From Mariniblastus sp. (GTDB taxonomy: Bacteria; Planctomycetota; Planctomycetia; Pirellulales; Pirellulaceae): DNA of 64,000 bases. Position numbers and translations under genes: made by a program. Below, in pieces: positions 27,383-36,641 of the stretch. The first letter of the stretch is position 1, and each line of letters begins with the position of its first letter. The stretch spans positions 1 through 64,000 of the forward strand of contig JAPKBL010000017.1 of assembly GCA_028823415.1 (NCBI GenBank). The letters are read 5' to 3'. The notes under the pieces are model-generated. The model did no database searches. It worked only from the letters and a program-made list of their open reading frames with translations, and was not told the origin of the DNA.

Positions 27383-27571
27383 ATGAAACTGAATCATCAC
27401 GCACCCACTAGCCATCGAGTCTGCCGTCGCGCCGCGATCGCCAGTCTGGATCTGGTACTTGTCCTTGGCGTTATTTTGCCGTTGGCTGCGTTCCTGATTT
27501 ATTTATTACCGCGAATGATAAAACTTGTCTACGAAATGACCATAACGATCATTGGATCTCCGTTGATGTAG
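27383..27571 (+). CDS. Small pilin-like membrane protein
   Basis: 62 aa: a basic N-terminus (about 1-20), one hydrophobic helix (about 23-45) and a short tail. The segment RRAAIASLDLVLVLGVILP resembles a type IV prepilin start in which Asp replaces the usual Glu at +5, but the residue before the presumed cleavage site is not Gly. It lies between cpaF and the Flp-like pilin gene and is probably a minor pilin or an assembly accessory. The small size leaves doubt about its function, less about its being translated. Confidence 0.6.
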   Translation: MKLNHHAPTSHRVCRRAAIASLDLVLVLGVILPLAAFLIYLLPRMIKLVYEMTITIIGSPLM

Positions 27572-27633
27572 AAACTGAATTGCTTCCAATTCAGCGAATC
27601 AACGGTTGTATGTTTTTACTAAAGGAAAAAGAG

Positions 27634-27846
27634 ATGAAGCGAATCTTGGACGTAAAGCGCGTCTTGAGGCGAATTCACAATGACGAAAAGGGTGGCGTCA
27701 GTTTGGAAACTATATTAATTATTGGCGCCATAGCGTTGCCAATCTTAATTTTCCTAATCACCGTCGCTTGGCCTCGAGTTAAAACTTTCTTCGAGCAAGG
27801 CATGACTGATTTAGAAAATGGATCCATTAACGCGCAAAGTCAGTAA
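27634..27846 (+). CDS. Flp-type pilin precursor
   Basis: 70 aa from the ATG at 27634, chosen because AAAGGAAAAA lies just before it; an upstream in-frame ATG would add 18 unneeded residues. The processing motif is EKG|GVSLETILIIG: Gly at the cleavage site, Glu at +5, then a hydrophobic helix (ILIIGAIALPILIFLITVAWP), the class III (Flp) prepilin pattern, except that Tyr at +6 is Thr. A short acidic C-terminal tail follows. It is the likely major subunit of the pilus encoded by this cluster, processed by the peptidase encoded directly downstream (zero-base gap). Confidence 0.8.
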   Translation: MKRILDVKRVLRRIHNDEKGGVSLETILIIGAIALPILIFLITVAWPRVKTFFEQGMTDLENGSINAQSQ

Positions 27847-28401
27847 ATGATTGCGACTTATGTTTTGTTGTGTTTGACAGTTGTTGCGACACTCACCGAT
27901 GTGTCGCGGCAGAAGATTTATAACTGGACGACCTACAGCGGAATTGCCGTCGCATTGTTATTGTCCGGGATCAAAACGCTGCTAAGTTCCAACGTGTTTT
28001 CCGAGATCGGTCTAGCAGAATCGCTCGTAGGATTCGCTTCCTGCGGCGGGATTATGTTGATTTGCTTTTTGTTGTTTCAAATAGGCGGCGGCGATGTGAA
28101 GTTGCTGGCCATGATGGGGGCGTTTCTGGGCTTAGAGTCGGGAATCGAAACTTTGTTATGGACCTTTGTGATTGGCGGAGCGATGGCCCTTGTGATTTTG
28201 ATCTGGAAAATGGGTCTGATCAAGCTGTTTAAGCGAGTCCTGCATCAATTGATGTGTCGACTCGGTGTAGGCGTTTGGGATGAATTGTCTCCGGACGAAA
28301 AAAAGCAATTGAAGCTTCCGTTGTATTTAGCTCCCGCTGCATTTCTGGCGTTGTTGATTGTGAAATTCAAAGCTGTCGAGTTGGTGTCGCAGGCGATCTA
28401 G
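27847..28401 (+). CDS. cpaA: Prepilin peptidase (A24 family, CpaA/TadV-like)
   Basis: 184-aa integral membrane aspartic peptidase that cleaves Flp-type prepilins. The two catalytic Asp are D18 (TDVSRQKIYNW) and D83 in GGGDVK (GxGD motif). Several membrane helices surround them. It lacks the N-terminal methylase domain of PilD, as usual for TadV/CpaA. A cytoplasmic loop at about 125-155 (KRVLHQLMCRLGVGVWDELSPDEKK) is longer than in typical CpaA. The ATG abuts the pilin stop codon. Confidence 0.92.
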   Translation: MIATYVLLCLTVVATLTDVSRQKIYNWTTYSGIAVALLLSGIKTLLSSNVFSEIGLAESLVGFASCGGIMLICFLLFQIGGGDVKLLAMMGAFLGLESGIETLLWTFVIGGAMALVILIWKMGLIKLFKRVLHQLMCRLGVGVWDELSPDEKKQLKLPLYLAPAAFLALLIVKFKAVELVSQAI

Positions 28402-28537
28402 TTTTTTCGAGTGGTTTCTAGCCCCTGAAAATTGTAGAGAGCACGTGGAAAGAGAATGTGTCGAATTTGTTTTAAGCTAGGAATTAGATAGACAAGTTTT
28501 ATACTTCAAGTCGTGGAGCATTTTTGGGAATGGGTTG

Positions 28538-29524
28538 ATGAATTCAGCAGTATTAACATCCTGTACTCCTTGGGCCATTTGCTTGGTGGTGGCGGTCGTT
28601 GCAGCGCGTCTGTTGGTTGGCCTCAGTGGTGCTCAGTTGAATGTTGCTCGTATTCGCAAAATTCACACCAACCAATCCGGTTCGGTGCAAAGCCTAAGCT
28701 TTGTCCTTACGCTGCCGTTTTTTGTGATGGTGTTGATGTTGATCGTACAGGTCAACCAGATCATGTTTGGTAATATTCTTGTCCATTATTCCGCTTTTGC
28801 CGCGGTGCGTTCAGCTTCGGTTTGGATTCCCGCTAATGGAATTTCTAATGATGAGACGGCTAATCGCATCAGTTCGATGACGCTGATTAATTCTACGGAT
28901 GAAGGGGAGCAATATTTGATCTCCCCTAGGTTAGATGGAAAGTATTCCGAGATTCGTCAAGCAGCTACTTTGGCATGCATGCCGCTGGCGCCTTCAAGAG
29001 ACCTTGGCTACACGCTTGGACAGGACGGGATCGGTTCGCAGATTGCGATGGAAAAAGTTTATTCTGGTCTGAATCCTGGGTCGACTTCCAACGCAAAAAT
29101 TTCCGCTCGGATTAAAAACAAGTTAGCCTATTCATACCCAAATACCGACGTTGAATTGACGTTTTGGCACCGATCTCGTTGGCGAAATGTGCGTATTCGA
29201 GATGAACGCGTGGAGTGGCGTGAGCCGCCGCTGCAGCCAATCTATCCAGCGTCCTACGGTGTTTCGCCTTATTTCGACGAGTATGATGACAATGAGCTTG
29301 GGTGGCAGGATGAACTAACTGCCTTGGTTACATTTAATCTGCCACTTCTCCCCGGTCCGATCCGCTTTTTTGCACCCACCGGTGGATCGATCGCGGCAGA
29401 CGGTACGGTTCCATCGCGAGATCAATCGGGCGAGGTGTATATTTGGCCGTTGAAGGCATTTGCCACAATGGGGATGGAAGGGCAAAAGCCCCAGCTTCCT
29501 TATTGGCAGGAGGATTTCCAATGA
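28538..29524 (+). CDS. TadE-like pilus assembly protein
   Basis: 328 aa from the ATG at 28538 (a TTG one codon earlier is also possible). One N-terminal hydrophobic segment (about 10-27) is followed by a TadE-like second one after a basic stretch: NQSGSVQSLSFVLTLPFFVMVLMLIVQVNQIMFGN, where QSGSVQSLSF mimics the pseudopilin processing region. The remainder is periplasmic, with a Tyr/Pro-rich middle. TadE/TadF/TadG are pseudopilins needed for Flp pilus biogenesis. Its stop overlaps the next start (ATGA), so translation is coupled. Confidence 0.78.
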   Translation: MNSAVLTSCTPWAICLVVAVVAARLLVGLSGAQLNVARIRKIHTNQSGSVQSLSFVLTLPFFVMVLMLIVQVNQIMFGNILVHYSAFAAVRSASVWIPANGISNDETANRISSMTLINSTDEGEQYLISPRLDGKYSEIRQAATLACMPLAPSRDLGYTLGQDGIGSQIAMEKVYSGLNPGSTSNAKISARIKNKLAYSYPNTDVELTFWHRSRWRNVRIRDERVEWREPPLQPIYPASYGVSPYFDEYDDNELGWQDELTALVTFNLPLLPGPIRFFAPTGGSIAADGTVPSRDQSGEVYIWPLKAFATMGMEGQKPQLPYWQEDFQ

Positions 29525-30888
29525 GCAGAAGGTCAATTGGCAACTGTGGTAATCAACGGAAATTGAATTCTGGATTGCCGTCTTTGATTCGACGAATCCA
29601 TCGGGATCAAAGCGGTTCAATTAGTGTTGCCACTGTGTTTTCGTTTATCTTCCTGACCATCGTTCTGGGGATGTTGATGAACGTAGGTCGCCATGCCGAT
29701 AGGAAAGTTAAAATTCAAAACGCCGCAGACGCGGCGACCATTTCAGGTGCCACGGTATTGGCCCGTGGGATGAACACGCTTGCCTTCACTAATCATTTGA
29801 TGTGCGACGTTTTCGCATTAACTGCCTACTTGCGCGAAGCCCGCGATCGAAACGCGGAGTCCCTGACACCTGAAATTCTTGAAAAATGGAATGCGATGGC
29901 GGCTGAATTTTCGGACGCCCCGCATCGTAAGTTTTCAGATTTGGCTCAGGGTATACCGGCCAAGACACCTCTCGAGCAGGATTTAATAACTGCGTTTTCT
30001 GAGCAAAACGCGACTGTCTCGGAAAGTTTACTTCCTGTGATGGAACAAATTTTGGATTTCGAGATGATTCCTGAATTCCAACGGGCGTTAGTGATTGCAT
30101 TGCCGCAATTGTCAGTTGCGGCCGCCGACGAAATTGCGTCGAGACACGGTCCGGCAGATCGAGGATTGTCCGGAAGTGATGCGATGCGTGCGAGGATGTG
30201 GCAAACCAGTGGATTTGAATTTGAGTCAATAGGTAGTTCTGGTTTATCACAAATGCCGGTTGCCGATCCAATTAATGACATAAGTCAACGGCAGCCAGAC
30301 TATTTTTCAAGAGGTATTGCAGAGCGAAAAACTGCGGCCAACCGATACTTGAATTATTTAAATTATCAAATGCTGCGCGACTTTGATGAGCACGCAAAGA
30401 TGAGTCAATATTCAAATTTGTGGCGTGGTTTTTCGAAAGCCTATCTACGTGAGCTACTCGAAGACGAGTATCCCGAGAGCAATGTTCCTTACCAGATCCG
30501 GCGTTCCGATTCGTCGCGTCAAGTTGAAATTGAGTCGGACTATATGTTCGTGGGTGTAACCTACTGGGGGCCGATGGAAGAGCGGATGCCTGGCCTGTTT
30601 TCGAATCCCAATTCCGGAGTGCAGGTGGCGTATGCACAGAGTCGTTTATACATTCCTCGAGGCCGCTTGTACCATGACTCCCGATTTGCTTTTCCGGAGG
30701 GTGTTTTCCGGCATTCTGTTCCGCGGCATCTTGATTTGATGAACCAAAACTGGGTGAGTCGATTAGTCCCCGCGACGACTCCGGCGATATCACAGATTTT
30801 ACAGACCTCACCTCAGAATTTATCCATTAGTGTGCCAAGCCTAGGAGGGATTAATGTTGAAGAATTTCAACAGCTCAACACCCACTAG
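29521..30888 (+). CDS. TadG-like Flp pilus assembly protein
   Basis: 455 aa from the ATG at 29521, set by a strong AGGAGG at 29508-29513 and by the ATGA overlap with the upstream stop. After a basic N-terminus, DQSGSISVATVFSFIFLTIVLGMLMNVGRHADRKVKIQNAADAATISGA is the classic TadG/TadE start: pseudopilin-like helix then the NAADAAAL-like motif. Long extracytoplasmic domain without a visible von Willebrand A fold. Part of the cluster of three TadE/G-like proteins in a row. Its C-terminal codons overlap the next gene by 35 bp. Confidence 0.82.
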   Translation: MSRRSIGNCGNQRKLNSGLPSLIRRIHRDQSGSISVATVFSFIFLTIVLGMLMNVGRHADRKVKIQNAADAATISGATVLARGMNTLAFTNHLMCDVFALTAYLREARDRNAESLTPEILEKWNAMAAEFSDAPHRKFSDLAQGIPAKTPLEQDLITAFSEQNATVSESLLPVMEQILDFEMIPEFQRALVIALPQLSVAAADEIASRHGPADRGLSGSDAMRARMWQTSGFEFESIGSSGLSQMPVADPINDISQRQPDYFSRGIAERKTAANRYLNYLNYQMLRDFDEHAKMSQYSNLWRGFSKAYLRELLEDEYPESNVPYQIRRSDSSRQVEIESDYMFVGVTYWGPMEERMPGLFSNPNSGVQVAYAQSRLYIPRGRLYHDSRFAFPEGVFRHSVPRHLDLMNQNWVSRLVPATTPAISQILQTSPQNLSISVPSLGGINVEEFQQLNTH

Positions 30889-31840
30889 ATTTCGCAATTT
30901 CTTTGGACGACGTAGAGATCGAGTTGGTCGAAAGAGTGTCTCGAGAACCGGTGGTGACCCCAGGCGAGGATTAGCTCCCGTCGAAATGGCGTTAACTCTG
31001 CCGCTATTGATGGCGTTTGTCGCCGCCTTGGTGGCCTTTGGCTATGCCGCGAGTTGGAAAATTCGTTCGGAAGTCGTCGCTCGGAACGTTGGTTGGCGGA
31101 ACCGGCATCCCCGCTGGGTAAATTGGGAAGCGTATCCTGCCGAGTGGCCCAGGTCGGCCACTTTCGATCGTCACGGTGGTCCGCAACTGAGTGATTTAGA
31201 TCAATTTTCAGTCACCCAGGCTCCAGTAATTAGGGGACCAATTTCACAGATAAACGTCGATTCGAATGTGCTGAATTTTAGCCGCGATGTAATTCAAGGC
31301 GGTGCTCAGATACAGCGCACCCCGCCGCTGTTGCCTGGCTTGGGGCAAATTTCTTATGATACCGAACATCAATATCTCGACGATTTTTTCACTCATTCTG
31401 AGATGGGAATTTCGAATAATTCACGCCGCATTCCTCGCATATACGATCTCGATTTAGATTTCGTGAGAGGTTCTGGACCAGTGATTGCTGCCATCTCGGC
31501 GATAGAAAATAACCCGCAGCGGCAGTTGTTAATTGCATTGGAAGACGATCCGGAATTTATCGCTTGGAGTGGCAGCGCGCCCGATTTTCATCCAAGGATT
31601 AGCACGCGGAACTACGAATTAGATGTTGGCTGGGTACGGCAACGATATGTCACAGGGCTTTTACGCTCTATCGAACGACTGCCTCAGACGATGGCCAATA
31701 GTACGATTCGATTGTACCGACAACAGATTGATGAGTCGATTCCTCCGCTATCTGATGGAGCGATCGCGGAGTTGGAGAGAAAAATTGAGGAATTGCAGGC
31801 GTACATTGAACGGCTGCGTGAACGAGCGGGGGAACGATAG
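30854..31840 (+). CDS. TadE/TadG-like pseudopilin with C-terminal coiled coil
   Basis: 328 aa. A basic N-terminus (about 1-35) leads to RRGLAPVEMALTLPLLMAFVAALVAFGY, the TadE processing region with Glu at +5 and a hydrophobic helix. The domain after it is extracytoplasmic and rich in Arg/Trp/Pro. The last 30 residues (AIAELERKIEELQAYIERLRE) form a coiled coil. The start is fixed by AGGAGGG at 30843-30849 inside the previous gene, 4 nt before the ATG, a tight translational coupling. Likely minor pilin/assembly protein. Confidence 0.8.
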   Translation: MLKNFNSSTPTRFRNFFGRRRDRVGRKSVSRTGGDPRRGLAPVEMALTLPLLMAFVAALVAFGYAASWKIRSEVVARNVGWRNRHPRWVNWEAYPAEWPRSATFDRHGGPQLSDLDQFSVTQAPVIRGPISQINVDSNVLNFSRDVIQGGAQIQRTPPLLPGLGQISYDTEHQYLDDFFTHSEMGISNNSRRIPRIYDLDLDFVRGSGPVIAAISAIENNPQRQLLIALEDDPEFIAWSGSAPDFHPRISTRNYELDVGWVRQRYVTGLLRSIERLPQTMANSTIRLYRQQIDESIPPLSDGAIAELERKIEELQAYIERLRERAGER

Positions 31841-31846
31841 GCTAGT

Positions 31847-32923
31847 TTGAGTCAATTGTCGGTTTACATGGGAAATAAAAAATCAGCAAAACGGGAAACG
31901 GATCCTTTGGAGTCAACTCACGCTGAGTCCAATGGCAAGCATTCGGCTGCTCCCTCGGGGCCAACTAACACAATCGGATCGACTGTCGGCAAGGTAATCC
32001 GCTGGACGAGCAATTTGATTGCGACCGGCCTAGTCATTGCGATCGTTATGACGTTTGGACCAGAGCTTATTTCATCGGTTCTGCCTTCGAAAACGCCGAT
32101 TAACTCGGATAAATTGGACATTGTTGAGGATTGGCCTACGTTTCAACAATGTAATTTGGAATTTGGCGACGCTGGGTATCAACTGAGTCGATCGAGTTTT
32201 ACGGGTGAGATCGACGACGTCTTCGATTTGCTCGAAAGCCTTTGTCGAGAGCAATTAGTAAACGACGTGAAGCCGTTCGGAACAATTGGGGTGCAAGAGA
32301 AGAAATTTATCGAAGCTCGAAACGGAACCGAACCGGTGGAGTCAGTACCTGGGACATACCGAATTTTCTGCGAACGTCTCAGGCCGATGTTTGCCGGGTT
32401 TCCGACAGCGATAGGAATACGTGATGATTGCGATCATGGGTCGCCCAGCGATTCAAGTCAAGTCGAACGTGCCTCACGCTCCCGGATGGCCGTATGGGCG
32501 ATGGCCATGCCAGCGGGTGAGCATCAGTGGACGACTTTTGTTGGTACTTCCGCTACAGAGGAGAGCAGCCAGTGGATAGATCGATTAATTCCACCCGAGG
32601 CGACCAAGAATCTCTCTTTGTCCGACCAACTGGGAGGTTCGGTCATCGGATTTGCGGGGGGAGACTTAGAAGAGGCGATTGAGTTTTATCGTCGTTTCGA
32701 ACAAGATCACCATTGCGAATTGAGAAACATACAAAGGGTAGAGACAAGTTGGAACAGTTCGGTTGTTTTGGCAGACGGAAAGAAAATATTGGAAGTTCGC
32801 GTTCAATTGACTCAACCTCAGGGCAAAGCGTTAACCGGAATACTAATGAAGAAATCGAGTGGCAAGACGGCCGATACGAGCCAGTCTGAACTTACTCTGA
32901 GAGAAGGAAATAAATATGAATAA
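31847..32923 (+). CDS. Membrane-anchored protein of unknown function in the tad cluster
   Basis: 358 aa with a TTG start (AGG 7 nt upstream); an ATG at 31868 is an alternative. Cytoplasmic polar N-terminus (about 1-50), one membrane helix at about 53-78 (LIATGLVIAIVMTFGPELI), then an extracytoplasmic domain of mixed alpha/beta without a family I can name. Position between the TadE/G genes and cpaB, and tight spacing (6 bp and -8 bp), make it a component or regulator of the pilus machine. Possibly a planctomycete-specific part. Confidence 0.7.
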   Translation: MSQLSVYMGNKKSAKRETDPLESTHAESNGKHSAAPSGPTNTIGSTVGKVIRWTSNLIATGLVIAIVMTFGPELISSVLPSKTPINSDKLDIVEDWPTFQQCNLEFGDAGYQLSRSSFTGEIDDVFDLLESLCREQLVNDVKPFGTIGVQEKKFIEARNGTEPVESVPGTYRIFCERLRPMFAGFPTAIGIRDDCDHGSPSDSSQVERASRSRMAVWAMAMPAGEHQWTTFVGTSATEESSQWIDRLIPPEATKNLSLSDQLGGSVIGFAGGDLEEAIEFYRRFEQDHHCELRNIQRVETSWNSSVVLADGKKILEVRVQLTQPQGKALTGILMKKSSGKTADTSQSELTLREGNKYE

Positions 32924-33692
32924 CGCAATCGGTCTATTAATTGCCGTCTCACTCGCGATGATTGCGGGGGTGTTGAATTGGAATTACCTCGAAACCAAAT
33001 CAAAAGAAATTGAAATGGTCTCTTTCGTTGCGATTGATGAAGACGTTAGCTTAAAACCAGGGGATACGTTTTTAGAAAAGCATCTGGTTGCGCTGGATGT
33101 TCCACAAAAACGGGTCGGTTTTTTGAATGAATCCGCGGTCCTATACGAAGATCGATTTACGGTGATAGGTCTTAAAGCTGTCAGGGAATACCAGACGGGA
33201 GATGTCATCCTGCTGCAGGAGTTAAAGACGCCGCCAGCGGAGCTAAATCTCAATCCGAATGAAGATGCCGTTTGGATACCGGTGGATGGTGGATCATTCG
33301 TTTCTTCGCTGGTTTCACCCGGAGACACGGTTTCATTTTACGTTGCCGCTCCGTCGGTGAAATCTATTGTGCCGGCAGTCGTTCCGCCGGAAGGCTCGGA
33401 AGAACCCGCATGGGATTTGGAGGGCGGGAACAAAAAGAAACCGAATCAGCCAATGATCTACGGCGGTTCTGAGACAATCGGCCCTTTTCGGATTATTTCA
33501 TTGGGTGGGCGACTGGGCAGTTTTCAGGTCTCTCGTGCGTCTGGTGCGTCGAGCGGCCAGGAAAACGTCATCGGGATAGCCGTTACCAAAATGGGAGACC
33601 GATACGAACCGAACGCGGAAAGGTTATTGCAACGAATTAATTCTGCGGGCTTTCGAAAAGCGGGCGTGCTGCTTCATCCACGAGCGGAGTAA
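32916..33692 (+). CDS. cpaB: CpaB/RcpC-like pilus assembly protein (SAF domain)
   Basis: 258 aa. An N-terminal membrane helix (about 4-22, GLLIAVSLAMIAGVLNW) is followed by a SAF-like beta-clip domain (about 40-110: VSLKPGDTFLEKHLVALDVP, AVREYQTGDVILLQELK) and a second beta-rich domain. This is the layout of CpaB/RcpC, which stabilises the Flp pilus secretin or modifies the pilin. A Pro/Glu-rich insert lies near 155-175. AAGGAA upstream supports the ATG. No secretin gene is next to it, which is atypical. Confidence 0.85.
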   Translation: MNNAIGLLIAVSLAMIAGVLNWNYLETKSKEIEMVSFVAIDEDVSLKPGDTFLEKHLVALDVPQKRVGFLNESAVLYEDRFTVIGLKAVREYQTGDVILLQELKTPPAELNLNPNEDAVWIPVDGGSFVSSLVSPGDTVSFYVAAPSVKSIVPAVVPPEGSEEPAWDLEGGNKKKPNQPMIYGGSETIGPFRIISLGGRLGSFQVSRASGASSGQENVIGIAVTKMGDRYEPNAERLLQRINSAGFRKAGVLLHPRAE

Positions 33693-33725
33693 TTTTCATT
33701 GAAGAAATGAACGGAAAGAAAAAAC

Positions 33726-35729
33726 GTGAAAATTTGGTTTAACAAAATTAACGAGAGTCGTCGCTCTATCTTCGAGATTGATGATAAAGACGAATCCGGG
33801 ACTCCCGTCGACGTAGAGGTTACCATCGGTCGCGATGATACCAATATGTTGATTTTGGAAAGCCCATTGGTTTCTCGCCGTCACGCCATCGTGCGTCGAA
33901 AGGATAATGTATTCGAACTCGAAAACATTGGCCTGAATGTGTGCATGATTGGGGAAACTGAGATTGGAGTTGGAGAATCCGCACAATTCGATACTGGGAT
34001 GCCGGTGAGAATTTGGCCGTACACACTTAGCTTTGAGCTCGAGACACTACCTCAAGTGAGTCGCGAAGAGTTTGACGGGCACGTTCGTAAGGTGATGGCA
34101 AATCTTGAGCAAAAGATTCACAAGCAACTTCTCGAGCGGCTCGATCTAGTGGGTATGGAGAGTTCTCGCACGCCAGATCAAAAAAGCATTCTTTTACTGG
34201 AACACAACATCGAGGATTGCTGTCGTGAAATGCAGGTTTTCTCAGAAGAAAATGAAGACCTGTTAAATAGCGTTGTTGGTTTGGTCCTTCGGGATTTACT
34301 TACCAATCAAATTATTCTTGAGGGCGGTCAAGATGCGGCAAAATTGGCACCGCTGGCCTGCAACGAATTTGATATTCCAGCAACGTTAATTCCCGAGCGG
34401 GAACTCGAGTTGGAAAATCTAATTCGGATGTTGAAGGATAAGTTGCAGATTGACATTCCGACCGATACGAGTGAAAAGATACGGATTGTTGATCAAAATG
34501 CACAATCAGTGTTTCCATCGTTTCAAAGGTTCCTCCATGGCGAGTTGCGCAAATACGTGATTCTGAGAGCCTTGAAAAAAGACCTCAAAGATACTGTATT
34601 CGGATTTGGACCTCTTCAGGATTTGCTTCGTATACCGACCATTACCGAGATCATGGTTGTCTCAAGCGATCAGATTTATGTCGAGACGGATGGTGTGATT
34701 GAAAAATCCGGCCGTCGTTTTATCTCCGATCACGTTACGGAGTCAGTGATTGAGCGGATTGTAGCTCAAGTTGGACGAAGGATTGACAAAAGCCAGCCCC
34801 TTGTGGATGCCCGTTTGCCAGACGGTTCGCGTGTTAACGCGATCATTCCACCGCTTTCCGTTTCGGGTCCCTGCCTCACGATTAGGCGCTTCCCAAAGGA
34901 TCGCCTGACGATAGAAGAGCTTATTAACAAACAAAGTTTAACCAGTTCAGCCGCCGCATTTTTAAGAGCAGCGGTGGGCAATCGTCGTAATATTTTGGTT
35001 AGCGGCGGAACCGGCAGCGGTAAAACGACCATGCTCAACGCGATGAGCAGTTTTATCTCTTCGAAAGAACGGATCGTTACCGTGGAGGACACGGCCGAGT
35101 TAAAGATGCACCAAGAGCACGTTGTCACTTTGGAAACACGCGCCGCCAATGTGGAGGGAACGGGTGCATACACTGCTCGCGATTTAGTAAAAAATGCATT
35201 GCGCATGAGACCGGATCGCTTAATTGTTGGTGAATGTCGCGGTGGCGAAGCGCTAGACATGCTGCAGGCGATGAATACCGGACACGATGGTTCGATGACA
35301 ACCGTGCATGCTAACAGCGCCCACGAGGTAATCGAACGGCTCGAGTTGTTAGTTCTAATGGCCGTAGAATTACCGATCAAAGCGATTCACCGGCAAATTG
35401 CTTCGGCTCTTGATTTAGTGGTTCAGCTAACCCGGATGCAAGATGGCCGCCGGATGGTGACTCAAATTTCAGAGGTGGAGGGAATGGATGAGGAAACTGG
35501 TAATCTCACCGTAACCGATATATTTAACGCGCGGGATGGAATCATGCTGCGACCGACTGGGCGTCTTCCAACGTTTGTAGACCAATTGGTTGATAAGAAT
35601 CTACTGGATTTGAGATTCCTGTACCACGAAGATCGGATGCCCCAGTCAGGGGCGGCGATGATCGAATCAAAACCTCCACTAGCAAGAAACCTCACTGGCA
35701 ATCCACCCAATGCGGAACTCTTGCCATAA
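33726..35729 (+). CDS. FHA-domain CpaF-type secretion ATPase (second copy)
   Basis: 667 aa, GTG start. N-terminal FHA domain (about 25-105) with the phosphothreonine-binding signature: GRDDTN at 35-40, SRRH at 50-53, then NIGLN. It is followed by an extended alpha-helical region (about 110-290) and a full CpaF/TadA ATPase: TITEIMVVSSDQIYVE, DARLPDGSRVNAIIPP, Walker A GGTGSGKT at 427-434, EDTAEL, RMRPDRLIVGECRGGEALDML (Walker B) and GHDGSMTTVHA (His box). A fusion of FHA to CpaF is recorded in some bacterial annotations, but its role is not established. A Ser/Thr kinase gene closes the same cluster, which makes phospho-control of the motor plausible. Confidence 0.93.
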   Translation: MKIWFNKINESRRSIFEIDDKDESGTPVDVEVTIGRDDTNMLILESPLVSRRHAIVRRKDNVFELENIGLNVCMIGETEIGVGESAQFDTGMPVRIWPYTLSFELETLPQVSREEFDGHVRKVMANLEQKIHKQLLERLDLVGMESSRTPDQKSILLLEHNIEDCCREMQVFSEENEDLLNSVVGLVLRDLLTNQIILEGGQDAAKLAPLACNEFDIPATLIPERELELENLIRMLKDKLQIDIPTDTSEKIRIVDQNAQSVFPSFQRFLHGELRKYVILRALKKDLKDTVFGFGPLQDLLRIPTITEIMVVSSDQIYVETDGVIEKSGRRFISDHVTESVIERIVAQVGRRIDKSQPLVDARLPDGSRVNAIIPPLSVSGPCLTIRRFPKDRLTIEELINKQSLTSSAAAFLRAAVGNRRNILVSGGTGSGKTTMLNAMSSFISSKERIVTVEDTAELKMHQEHVVTLETRAANVEGTGAYTARDLVKNALRMRPDRLIVGECRGGEALDMLQAMNTGHDGSMTTVHANSAHEVIERLELLVLMAVELPIKAIHRQIASALDLVVQLTRMQDGRRMVTQISEVEGMDEETGNLTVTDIFNARDGIMLRPTGRLPTFVDQLVDKNLLDLRFLYHEDRMPQSGAAMIESKPPLARNLTGNPPNAELLP

Positions 35730-35792
35730 CAATACAAGATCATTCATTCTCCATTGATCCTTCAGCCTCCTAGCATTCCAGCACAAAGTTTT

Positions 35793-36641
35793 ATGAGCAC
35801 ACCGGACACCCTACTTTTAAGCACGTTGATGGGCATCGCTGTTGGCGTTGCGTCATGGATGAGTCGGGACTGGGTTAGCCGGATGATCGATTTGATAGAA
35901 GCTGACGTCCGCAAGAAATTGAAGGCGATGCGCATCGTGGCTCCACGGTTACGGATGTATCTATCCAGTTGGATCTATTTGATGGTCATTGCGCTGGTGG
36001 GACTATGGTTTGGTTACGGCAATCCCGTGTTCGCATTCATGGCGGTTGCCTTAATGGGGCCTTTTCCATGGTATTTATTGCGGCGAATGGCGGAGCGCCG
36101 ACGATTGAAAATCGAGGATCAACTAGCCGGGAGTATGACGACACTTGCCGGAGCGATTCGAGCAGGTCTCTCTCTCGCTCAAGCATTGGAAATTTTAGCC
36201 GAACAGTCTCCCAGTCCCATCCGTCTCGAATTCCAACACATGGTTGGCCAGTACTCGATGGGAAAAACGCTCCAGGAGACGCTCCTAGAAGCAAAACAGC
36301 GGTTGCAAAGTGAAAACTTTTCAATGTTTGCCGCGGCGATGTTGGCGAGTCGGGAGAGCGGTGGAAAGCTAAATGAGACGGTCGAGCGCATTGCTGACTC
36401 GGTACGCGAATTTCAACGGCTCGAGAGGAAAATTGAATCCGAAACGGCACAGGCTAGAAAATCCGCGCTTTACATGGCGATCGCCCCTCCAGTAATTCTA
36501 CTGGTTTATTACTTTGTTGATCCGGTCAATACGGGTCGTTTGTTTTCTACCCTTCCCGGGCAAATTATGCTCTCGGTTGCAATTCTTTTAAATGTATCTG
36601 CGTGGCTGTGGTCCCGTTCAATCTTGGCAGCCGACATTTAA
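35793..36641 (+). CDS. tadB: TadB-like inner-membrane assembly protein
   Basis: 282 aa from the ATG at 35793; an upstream TTG at 35754 would add 13 residues. Two groups of membrane helices (about 10-30, 60-110, 230-280) flank the cytoplasmic T2SSF domain: MTTLAGAIRAGLSLAQALEILAEQSPSP, LQETLLEAKQRL, MLASRESGGKLNETVERIADSVREFQRLERKIESETAQARKSA. TadB and TadC form the inner-membrane platform for the TadA motor. Its stop codon lies inside the first unit of a 16-bp tandem repeat. Confidence 0.9.
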   Translation: MSTPDTLLLSTLMGIAVGVASWMSRDWVSRMIDLIEADVRKKLKAMRIVAPRLRMYLSSWIYLMVIALVGLWFGYGNPVFAFMAVALMGPFPWYLLRRMAERRRLKIEDQLAGSMTTLAGAIRAGLSLAQALEILAEQSPSPIRLEFQHMVGQYSMGKTLQETLLEAKQRLQSENFSMFAAAMLASRESGGKLNETVERIADSVREFQRLERKIESETAQARKSALYMAIAPPVILLVYYFVDPVNTGRLFSTLPGQIMLSVAILLNVSAWLWSRSILAADI

